DNA of 64,000 nt from NCBI RefSeq assembly GCF_029439465.1, contig NZ_JAROAV010000028.1, positions 62,001 to 126,000 on the forward strand, read 5' to 3'. The translations under genes and the position numbers were made by a program. The DNA comes from Luteipulveratus flavus (GTDB taxonomy: Bacteria > Actinomycetota > Actinomycetes > Actinomycetales > Dermatophilaceae). Below, piece after piece: positions 37,688 to 43,933 of the stretch. A model generated the notes under the pieces. The model was given only the letters and a program-made list of their open reading frames with translations. It did not search any database and was not told the origin of the DNA. Every line of letters begins with the position of its first letter. Positions within the stretch are counted from its first letter, which is position 1.

Positions 37688-37850
37688 TTCGGCGTGAGGC
37701 CGGTCTTCGGACTTCCGAGCCCATCGACGCGCCTTCCCGGTCACCCAGTGGCCGGCGTCCGTACGCCGTGCGTCGATGGCATCCTCGGTCACCGCAGCGG
37801 GTCCTGTGCCGGAGTCTCACCGGCTTCCCGTGCACCTCACGTCTGCCGCT
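37688..37850 (-). promoter_or_regulatory. cobalamin riboswitch ahead of chlID
   Basis: On the minus strand all core elements are present: GGGAAGCCGGTGAGACTCC, a B12 box GGCCACTGGG, then GGAAGTCCGAAGACCGGCC. P1 closes between CCTCACG (37835-37841) and CGTGAGG (37693-37699). A later perfect hairpin CGTGCCG/CGGCACG (37662-37683) sits between the aptamer and the chlID ribosome-binding site and is the likely expression platform. It should shut off chelatase, cobO, cobB/C and cobA when adenosylcobalamin is plentiful. Confidence 0.93.
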
Positions 37851-37854
37851 GGGC

Positions 37855-37884
37855 ACCCTAACCGACGTTGCCCACTAGGGTCAG
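37855..37884 (-). promoter_or_regulatory. candidate promoter of the chlID riboswitch transcript
   Basis: On the minus strand CTGACC (37884-37879) and TAGGGT (37860-37855) are separated by 18 bp, the same spacing as in the cbtB promoter. The predicted start, near 37848, falls right at the riboswitch 5' end. The -35 abuts the cobL start codon on the other strand. Confidence 0.55.
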
Positions 37885-37889
37885 CCGCT

Positions 37890-39086
37890 GTGAGCACCGT
37901 GACTGTGGTCGGCATCGGCGCGGACGGCTGGGGAGGCCTTCCGCGCAACAGCCAGGACATCGTGACCGCGGCCGAGGTCGTCGTCGGCGGACAGCGCCAC
38001 CTCGACCTGGTCCCGGAGGTCCCTCGCCAGGTACGCCGCACCTGGCCCTCTCCCCTGCGCGACGGGCTGGCCGCACTGCTGGCGCAGTACGACGGGCGCA
38101 ACTTGGTCGCGCTGGCGTCCGGCGACCCGCTGCTGTCCGGTGTCGGTACGACCCTGGTCGAGCTGCTGGGCGCCGAGCGGGTCGACATCGTCCCCGCGGT
38201 CTCGTCGGTGGCCCTGGCGCACGCCCGGATGGGCTGGTCGTACGAGAGCACCACCATCGTGTCGCTCGTCGGCCGCCCGGTCGACCGGCTCGCGCGCCAT
38301 CTCGCGCCGGGCCGACGGCTCATCGTGCTGTCCGCGGACGAGACGACGCCGGCGGCGGTCGCGGCCCTCCTGGACGAGCACGGCATGGGCGAGGCGGAGG
38401 TGGTCGCCTGGTCCCGACTCGGTGCACCGGACGAGTGGCGCGAGCGCGGGAGCGCTGCGGGCTGGTCGGCGGAGGTGGCCACCCTCAACCTGCTGTGCAT
38501 CACCTGCCCCGCCGACGCACCGTCGTACGGCCTGACGCCCGGCCTGCCCGACGAGGCGTTCGAGCACGACGGCCAGCTCACCAAGCGCGACGTCCGGGCC
38601 ACCGCGCTCGCCCGGCTGGAGCCGCGCCCCGGGCAGCTGCTGTGGGACGTCGGAGCCGGGGCCGGGTCGATCGCCATCGAGTGGATGCGCGCGCACCCGA
38701 CCTGCGAGGCGGTCGCCGTCGAAGCGAGTCCTGAACGCGCGCAACGCATCTCGCGCAACGCCACCCGTCTCGGCCAGCCGCAGCTGCGGGTCGTCACGGG
38801 TGCGGCACCGGACGCCCTCACCGACCTACCGACCCCGGACGCGATCTTCATCGGCGGGGGCGCCGGGCGCGACGGCGTGCTCGACGCGTGCCTGGCCGCG
38901 CTCGAGCCCGGCGGCCGGCTGGTCGCCCACGCGGTGACGATCGAGACCGAGACCCTGCTCGTCGCGGCGCAGCGCGAGCACGGCGGCCAGCTCACCCGCA
39001 TCTGGATCGAGAGCGCCGAGCCGCTGGGCAGCATGAGCGGCTGGCGACCGTCGCGCGCCGTCATCCAGTGGAGCCTGCAGCGATGA
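37890..39086 (+). CDS. cobL: precorrin-6Y C5,15-methyltransferase (decarboxylating), CbiE-CbiT fusion
   Basis: Methylates C5 and C15 and decarboxylates the C12 acetate to give precorrin-8x. It has 398 residues. The CbiE-like half (1 to ~205) has VVGIGADGWGGLP, ALASGDPLLSGVGTTL and PAVSSVALAHARMG. The CbiT half (~215-398) has the SAM motif DVGAGAGSIAIEW and PDAIFIGGG. Start GTG 37890 is only 5 bp from the -35 of the divergent chlID promoter, so its own promoter must overlap the antisense riboswitch region. Its stop overlaps cobM (ATGA). Confidence 0.95.
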   Translation: MSTVTVVGIGADGWGGLPRNSQDIVTAAEVVVGGQRHLDLVPEVPRQVRRTWPSPLRDGLAALLAQYDGRNLVALASGDPLLSGVGTTLVELLGAERVDIVPAVSSVALAHARMGWSYESTTIVSLVGRPVDRLARHLAPGRRLIVLSADETTPAAVAALLDEHGMGEAEVVAWSRLGAPDEWRERGSAAGWSAEVATLNLLCITCPADAPSYGLTPGLPDEAFEHDGQLTKRDVRATALARLEPRPGQLLWDVGAGAGSIAIEWMRAHPTCEAVAVEASPERAQRISRNATRLGQPQLRVVTGAAPDALTDLPTPDAIFIGGGAGRDGVLDACLAALEPGGRLVAHAVTIETETLLVAAQREHGGQLTRIWIESAEPLGSMSGWRPSRAVIQWSLQR

Positions 39087-39829
39087 CCGTCCACTTCGTC
39101 GGCGCCGGACCGGGCGCCGCTGACCTGCTCACCGTGCGCGCCGTCCGGCTGCTGGAGTCGGCCGGGACCGTGCTCTACCCCGGCACGTACCTCGACGAGG
39201 AGGTGCTGTCGTACGCGCGGGACGCCGAGCTCGTCGACACCCAGGACCTCGACCTGGACCAGATCACCAAGCACCTGGTCGCGGCGCACGAGCGCGGCGA
39301 GGACGTCGTCCGGCTGTGCTCGGGCGACCCGTCGGTGTACTCCGCGCTGACCGAGCAGAAGGCGCGGCTCGACGTGGCGGGCGTGCCGTGGGACGTCGTG
39401 CCGGGTGTCCCCGCGTACGCCGCGGCCGCCGCGCTGCTGCGGGCCGAGCTGACCGTTCCGGAGGTCGCGCAGTCGGTCGTCCTCACCCGGACCCAGCAGC
39501 GCTCGACGGTGATGCCGGAGGCCGAGGAGCTGGAGCGGTTCGCCGCGACCGGCTCGACGCTGGTGCTGCACCTGTCGGTGCGCCGGACCACGGAGCTGGC
39601 CGAGCGGCTCACCCCGTACTACGGCGCGGCGTGCCCGGTGGCGGTGGTGTACCGCGCGTCGCAGCCGGGCCAGCAGGTGCTGATCGGCGCGCTGGCGACC
39701 ATCGGTGAGCAGGTCGAGCGGGCCGGCCTCACGCAGGCCGCCCTGATCCTGGTCGGCCCGGCACTCGCCGCGCGGACGTCCCGAGGCTCCTTCCTCTACG
39801 ACCCCGCCCGCGAGCGCCGGACGCGCTGA
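39083..39829 (+). CDS. cobM: precorrin-4 C11-methyltransferase
   Basis: SAM-dependent C11 methylation giving precorrin-5. It has 248 residues with VGAGPGAADLLTVRAVRLL, LYPGTYL, VVRLCSGDPSVYSALTEQ and VPGVPAYAAAAALL. ATG 39083 overlaps the cobL stop; the frame is open farther upstream within cobL but the family start is unambiguous. Its stop lies inside a hairpin shared with the converging hydrolase. Confidence 0.95.
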   Translation: MTVHFVGAGPGAADLLTVRAVRLLESAGTVLYPGTYLDEEVLSYARDAELVDTQDLDLDQITKHLVAAHERGEDVVRLCSGDPSVYSALTEQKARLDVAGVPWDVVPGVPAYAAAAALLRAELTVPEVAQSVVLTRTQQRSTVMPEAEELERFAATGSTLVLHLSVRRTTELAERLTPYYGAACPVAVVYRASQPGQQVLIGALATIGEQVERAGLTQAALILVGPALAARTSRGSFLYDPARERRTR

Positions 39830-39842
39830 GATCGCTCAGCGC
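39823..39842. terminator. compact bidirectional hairpin across two stop codons
   Basis: GCGCTGAG (39823-39830) pairs perfectly with CTCAGCGC (39835-39842) around ATCG. The palindrome contains the cobM stop (39827-39829) and the stop of the convergent hydrolase (39836-39838), symmetrically. There is no long T tract, so it may be a weak or Rho-assisted terminator. Confidence 0.45.
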
Positions 39843-40657
39843 TGCAGGAAGTCCAGCAGCGCGCTGTGGAACGCGCCCTGGTGGGAGACGTTGATCCCGT
39901 GCGGACCACCCTCGACCAGGACGAGCTCGCTGCCGGGCAGCGACTCGTGGGTACGCCGGCCGCTGCCCTTGAACGGCACGGTCGCGTCGGCGTCGCCGTG
40001 GATGACCAGGGCCGGGACGGTCACCGCGGCGAGGTCGTCGCGGAAGTCGGTGGTGCCGAACGCGGTCATCGCCTGCAGCGCTGCGACCTTGCTCGCCTGC
40101 CGGCACAGCTCGATCGCTTCCTGCCGCTGGTCCTCGCTGACCACCAGCTCGCCGTGGGCGGAGAAGAAGTCCGTGATGAACCCGTCGTAGAACGTGTCGC
40201 TGCTCGTGGTGAGGGACGCCGCCATCTTCGCGGCCTCGGCCTTGGTCAGCGGGCCGTCCGGGTTGTCGCCGCCCTTCATGAGGTACGGCGTCACGGCCGA
40301 GGCGAGCACCACGGAGTGCACCCGCTCGGCGCCGTGCCGGGCGAGGTAGCGGACGACCTCGCCGCCGCCCATGGAGAAGCCCACGAGCGTCACGTCCCGC
40401 AGGTCCAGCTCGGTCATCAGGTTCGCGAGGTCGTCGGCGAGGTCGTCGTAGCCGTACCCGGTGGCGGGCTTGTCCGACTGACCGAAACCGCGCCGGTCGT
40501 AGGCGATCACCCGGTAGCCGCCGTCCCGCAGCACGGGGATGTTGTCCTTCCACGCCTCACCGCTCAGCGGCCAGCCGTGGATCAGGACGACCGGACGCCC
40601 GGAGCCACCGGTGTCCTGGTAGTGCAGCGTCACTGAGCCGGTCGTGGTCGTCGTCAT
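39836..40657 (-). CDS. alpha/beta hydrolase (non-haem chloroperoxidase/esterase type)
   Basis: A 273-residue soluble hydrolase with a complete catalytic triad: Ser95 in GFSMGG, Asp224 in HGDADATVP and His253 in GGPHGINV; oxyanion segment HGWPLSGEAW. Closest in pattern to bacterial non-haem haloperoxidases, arylesterases and related hydrolases. No pathway link to cobalamin is known for this family; it sits between cobM and cobIJ as a single gene on the minus strand. ATG 40657 lacks an obvious strong ribosome-binding site nearby. The natural substrate cannot be deduced. Confidence 0.92.
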   Translation of the reverse strand: MTTTTTGSVTLHYQDTGGSGRPVVLIHGWPLSGEAWKDNIPVLRDGGYRVIAYDRRGFGQSDKPATGYGYDDLADDLANLMTELDLRDVTLVGFSMGGGEVVRYLARHGAERVHSVVLASAVTPYLMKGGDNPDGPLTKAEAAKMAASLTTSSDTFYDGFITDFFSAHGELVVSEDQRQEAIELCRQASKVAALQAMTAFGTTDFRDDLAAVTVPALVIHGDADATVPFKGSGRRTHESLPGSELVLVEGGPHGINVSHQGAFHSALLDFLQR

Positions 40658-40708
40658 CTGCGCGTCCTCTCGTGTGCCCCTGGACTCGGCTACCCAGGAG
40701 GTGCCGCC

Positions 40709-42229
40709 TCAAACGCGCCGCTCACCGTCCACGAACCGAGGCGTCCACACCTGACCCGCCGCGGTCACGCGGGTGCTCGAGGCTCCGACGATCACGAGGC
40801 ACTTCATGTCGATCGACGCAGGGTCGAGCTCGCCGATGGTGGTGACGCAGAGCGACTCCTCGGCCCGTCCCACGTCACGTCCGATGACGACGACAGTGCC
40901 GGCGTCCTTGTGCTGCAGCAGGATTCGCTGGGCCCGGGCCATCTGGTCGGGTCGGGCGTTCGACCGCGGGTTGTAGATCGCGAGCACCAGGTCGGCGGCG
41001 GCGATGGCCGCCAGCCGCTCCTCGACGACGGACCAGGGCTTGAGCCGGTCGGACAGGCTGACGACCGCGAAGTCGGCGCCGATCGGCGCACCCGCCCGCG
41101 CGGCCACCGCCTGCACCGCCGACACGCCGGGAAGGACCCGGACCGGCACGACGTCGTACGCAGGATCGGTCGCCTGGGCCTCGAACACGGCCGCGGCCAT
41201 ACCGAAGACACCCGCGTCCCCGCCCGAGACGACGGCGACTCGCTCGCCACGACGCGCGAGGTCGAGCGCGAGGCGAGCCCGGTCGACCTCGACAGTGTTG
41301 CCGCTCGCGTGCCGCTGGAGGCCGGACCGCTGTGGGACCCGGTTGACGTACGGCGCGTACCCCACGACGTGCTCGACCTCCGCGAGCGCCGCGGCGACCT
41401 CCGGCGTCAACCAGCGGTCCGGGCCCGGGCCGAGCCCGACGACGAGCACCTCGGCAACCTGCTTCGGCTGCAGAGGTTCTCCAGACACCTCGCCGTGACG
41501 GGTGCGGGTCGGTGAGGTGTCGCCGTCGACCAGGACGATCGAGAAGTACGGCACGGTGGCCGGGTCGACGTCCGCCACCGGCAGGCGACGCTCGCGTCCG
41601 GTGGAGGCTCGCTCGACGTACACGGCGTCGTCCAGCCGTCCGGCGGACTCCAGCGCGCGGCGTACGGCGGGGAACGTCCGGCCGAGCTTCATGATCACCG
41701 CGCCGTCGGTGTCGGCGAGGCGTCGCGCCAGCTCGGGCTCCGGCAGCGTGCCGGGGAGCACCGTGAGCACGTCGGTCTGCCGGACGAGCGGCAGCGCAGC
41801 CGACGCGGTCGCACCGGCCATCGAGGTCACGCCGGGCACGATCTCGACCGGGCGGTGAGGGGCGATGCGGTCGAGCATGTACATGAACGAGCCGTAGAAC
41901 AGCGGGTCACCCTCGGACAGCAGCACCACGTCCCGGCCGGCGTCGAGGTGAGCGATCAGACGTGCGGCGGACTCGGTGTAGAAGTCTTCCATCGCGCCCG
42001 CGTAACCGCCCGGGTGCTCGGTGGCGCCGGTCGTGACCGGGTAGACCAGCTCCTCCTCCGTCGCGTGTCCGAGCAGGTCGGCGACGACGGCCCGCGCGTT
42101 GGACGACCCAGGACGACCCGCGTGGTAGGCGACCACGTCGGCGGCGCCGATCAGCCGAGCGGCTTTGAGGGTCAACAGCTCCGGGTCGCCCGGCCCGACG
42201 CCGACCCCGTACAGCGTGCCTCGGCTCAT
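40709..42229 (-). CDS. cobIJ: precorrin-2 C20- and precorrin-3B C17-methyltransferase fusion
   Basis: Carries out two separate ring methylations. The 506-residue fusion matches the mycobacterial CobIJ length. The CobI half (1 to ~245) has GVGVGPGDPELLTLKAARL, LSEGDPLFYGSFMYML and PGVTSMAGATASAALPL. The CobJ half (~258-506) has VVGLGPGPDRWLTPEV, VVSGGDAGVFGMAAAVFE and LAIYNPRSNARPDQM. ATG 42229 overlaps the cobH stop (ATGA), with GGCGAG-like sequence upstream; the frame is open farther up within cobH only by chance. It is last in the cobG-cobH-cobIJ operon. Confidence 0.95.
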   Translation of the reverse strand: MSRGTLYGVGVGPGDPELLTLKAARLIGAADVVAYHAGRPGSSNARAVVADLLGHATEEELVYPVTTGATEHPGGYAGAMEDFYTESAARLIAHLDAGRDVVLLSEGDPLFYGSFMYMLDRIAPHRPVEIVPGVTSMAGATASAALPLVRQTDVLTVLPGTLPEPELARRLADTDGAVIMKLGRTFPAVRRALESAGRLDDAVYVERASTGRERRLPVADVDPATVPYFSIVLVDGDTSPTRTRHGEVSGEPLQPKQVAEVLVVGLGPGPDRWLTPEVAAALAEVEHVVGYAPYVNRVPQRSGLQRHASGNTVEVDRARLALDLARRGERVAVVSGGDAGVFGMAAAVFEAQATDPAYDVVPVRVLPGVSAVQAVAARAGAPIGADFAVVSLSDRLKPWSVVEERLAAIAAADLVLAIYNPRSNARPDQMARAQRILLQHKDAGTVVVIGRDVGRAEESLCVTTIGELDPASIDMKCLVIVGASSTRVTAAGQVWTPRFVDGERRV

Positions 42230-42888
42230 CGGACGCTCGCCCCGATCTCGTCGTCCTGGGCGAGTGCGTTGAGCGCGGCGACCGCCATGGCCGAACCGCC
42301 GCGCCGGCCGTGCACGACCAGGTGCGGGATCCGCGGGGCGTACGCCGCGAGCGCCTCCTTGGACTCGGCCGCGCCGATGAACCCGACGGGTACGCCGACC
42401 ACGGCGGCCGGACGCGGCGCGCCGTCGGCCAGCAGCTCCAGCAGGTGGAAGAGCGCGGTCGGGGCGTTGCCGATCGCGACCACCGCCCCTTCCAGGCGCT
42501 CGGTCCACAGCGACACCGCTGCGGCCGATCGCGTCGTCCCGAAGTCCCTCGCCAGCAACGGGACTCGCTCGTCGCGCAGGAGGCAGACCACGTCGTTGTC
42601 GCGCGGCAGGCGGGGGCGCGTGACGCCCGCGGCGATCATCTGCGCGTCCGTCAGGATCGGCGCGCCGGCGCGCAGGGCGGCGCGCGCGGCGCCGACGAAG
42701 TCCTCGGTGACGTGCAGGTCGGTCGCCAGGTCCGGCTGCCCGCAGGCGTGGATCATCCGGACGGCGACCTTCTCCGCGTCACCCGGCAGGTGCGCGGTGT
42801 CGGCCTCCCGCCGGATCGTCGCGAACGAGGCGCGGTAGATCGCCGCGCCGTCCGTCTCGTACTCGTAGCGTCGGGTGGGCGGCTTCAC
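42226..42888 (-). CDS. cobH: precorrin-8x methylmutase
   Basis: Moves the C11 methyl group to C12, forming hydrogenobyrinic acid. It has 220 residues, the usual length, with the catalytic histidine in VRMIHACGQPDL (His47), the substrate segment PRDNDVVCLL and the loop AIGNAPTALFHLLEL, GVPVGFIGAAESK. GTG 42888 overlaps the cobG stop (GTGA) with GGAGGA six bases upstream, which decides the start although the frame continues into cobG. Confidence 0.95.
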   Translation of the reverse strand: MKPPTRRYEYETDGAAIYRASFATIRREADTAHLPGDAEKVAVRMIHACGQPDLATDLHVTEDFVGAARAALRAGAPILTDAQMIAAGVTRPRLPRDNDVVCLLRDERVPLLARDFGTTRSAAAVSLWTERLEGAVVAIGNAPTALFHLLELLADGAPRPAAVVGVPVGFIGAAESKEALAAYAPRIPHLVVHGRRGGSAMAVAALNALAQDDEIGASVR

Positions 42889-43751
42889 GCGAGGTCCTCC
42901 GGGCGGTGCTTCAGGTTCGTGGCGATCAGGCCTCGCCAGGGCGTGACGACGAGCTCCGTTGCCAGAGAGATGATCTCGCGTACCCCGGCGCTGGGTACGA
43001 CGCCGTCCGGCCAGGTGCGGTGGTAAGCCCAACGGCCGTCGTCCTGGGCCAGGGAGCCCGGCAGCGGAGGCGCTGCCTGCGGCAGAGGGACGGGCGTGGT
43101 CGCCCCGAGCTCGTCACGGCCGTGGGCGAGCTCGTGGACGTGCCAGGCCGCGCTTCGCCCCTCGCCACGTACGGCGAGGAACCGGTGCGCCAGAGCGATC
43201 AGCGCCGGCACCACGTCCGCCAGCACGACGTCCCGGTGGGCTCGTCCGTCGATCAGCACGAGCGCTCGGTCCGGGCCGGTCGCGACGGCGCCGAGGTCGT
43301 GCGACGCGCCGACGACGTCGCCGCGCCCGTCGTCCAGCAAGAACAGGAACTTCCCGGGCAGGGCCGCGAGCGCGTCGTCGGCGAGCAGGGCGGTGTCCAG
43401 GTCGGCGAGCACCCCGCGCAGGTCGGCCACTCCCCCTGCCAGCCCGGTCAGCGGCGTACACACGATGTTGCGCACCAGGTCGTGCGCCGGGCTCGGCAGC
43501 AGCCCCGCCCCGGCGATGCGGTCGGCCGCGGCGGCGTCGTCCCGAACGCCGCGGATCTGCACGTTGGCCCGCGACGTGAGGTGCAGGTGCCCGTCACCGA
43601 GGTCGTCGGCGACGTCGGCCAGCGCCGTGAGCGCCGGCGCTGCGACCCGTCCACCCGGCAGCCGGACCCGCAGCACGCCACCGTCGTCCGCCGGCCAGGG
43701 CCGGGTGATCCCGGGGCAGCGGTCGGGTCGGGTGCGCGTCACGGCGCACAT
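42885..43751 (-). CDS. cobG: precorrin-3B synthase, short form
   Basis: Oxygen-dependent oxidation and lactone formation on precorrin-3A; its presence marks the aerobic route. The 288-residue product has the nitrite/sulfite-reductase half-repeat GVLRVRLPGGRVAAPALTAL with LTSRANVQIRGV, then HDLVRNIVCTPLTGLAGG, PGKFLFLLDDGRGDV and a second partial half ending with ELVVTPWRGLIATNL. It is shorter than the ~360-460 residues of better-known members and I see no CxxxxxC/CxxxC iron-sulfur pattern (three cysteines in all). ATG 43751 starts the operon, only ~35 bp from the divergent cobN riboswitch. Confidence 0.86.
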   Translation of the reverse strand: MCAVTRTRPDRCPGITRPWPADDGGVLRVRLPGGRVAAPALTALADVADDLGDGHLHLTSRANVQIRGVRDDAAAADRIAGAGLLPSPAHDLVRNIVCTPLTGLAGGVADLRGVLADLDTALLADDALAALPGKFLFLLDDGRGDVVGASHDLGAVATGPDRALVLIDGRAHRDVVLADVVPALIALAHRFLAVRGEGRSAAWHVHELAHGRDELGATTPVPLPQAAPPLPGSLAQDDGRWAYHRTWPDGVVPSAGVREIISLATELVVTPWRGLIATNLKHRPEDLA

Positions 43752-43784
43752 GCTCGCACGGGACCGTCCAGTACCCTGAGCCCG

Positions 43785-43890
43785 CACGTCCTCGCGTGAC
43801 CCAGGAACCCGGTGAGAGTCCGGGGCGGTTCCGCCACTGTGACGCCGACGCCACCCGCGCCGGCCAGCCAGACACTGACCGTGAGGACCT
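43785..43890 (+). promoter_or_regulatory. cobalamin riboswitch ahead of cobN
   Basis: On the plus strand: P1 arm GTCCTC (43788-43793) pairing with GAGGAC (43883-43888), GGAACCCGGTGAGAGTCC, the perfect B12 box CCGCCACTGTGA, and GCCAGCCAGACACTGACCG. A CGGGG/CCCCG hairpin (43901-43916) just ahead of AAGGAG is the probable expression platform. A -10-like TACCCT (43772-43777) is upstream; no clear -35. It should repress cobN-cobF when adenosylcobalamin is abundant. Confidence 0.93.
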
Positions 43891-43933
43891 CCGACCACTA
43901 CGGGGCGCGAACCCCGCGAAGGAGTTCCCGGCG

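Noticed and set aside
43796-43933. N-terminal extension of CobN through the riboswitch (a start 46 codons earlier)
   Set aside because: These bases form the cobalamin aptamer and its platform; AAGGAG and the family N-terminus point to ATG 43934.
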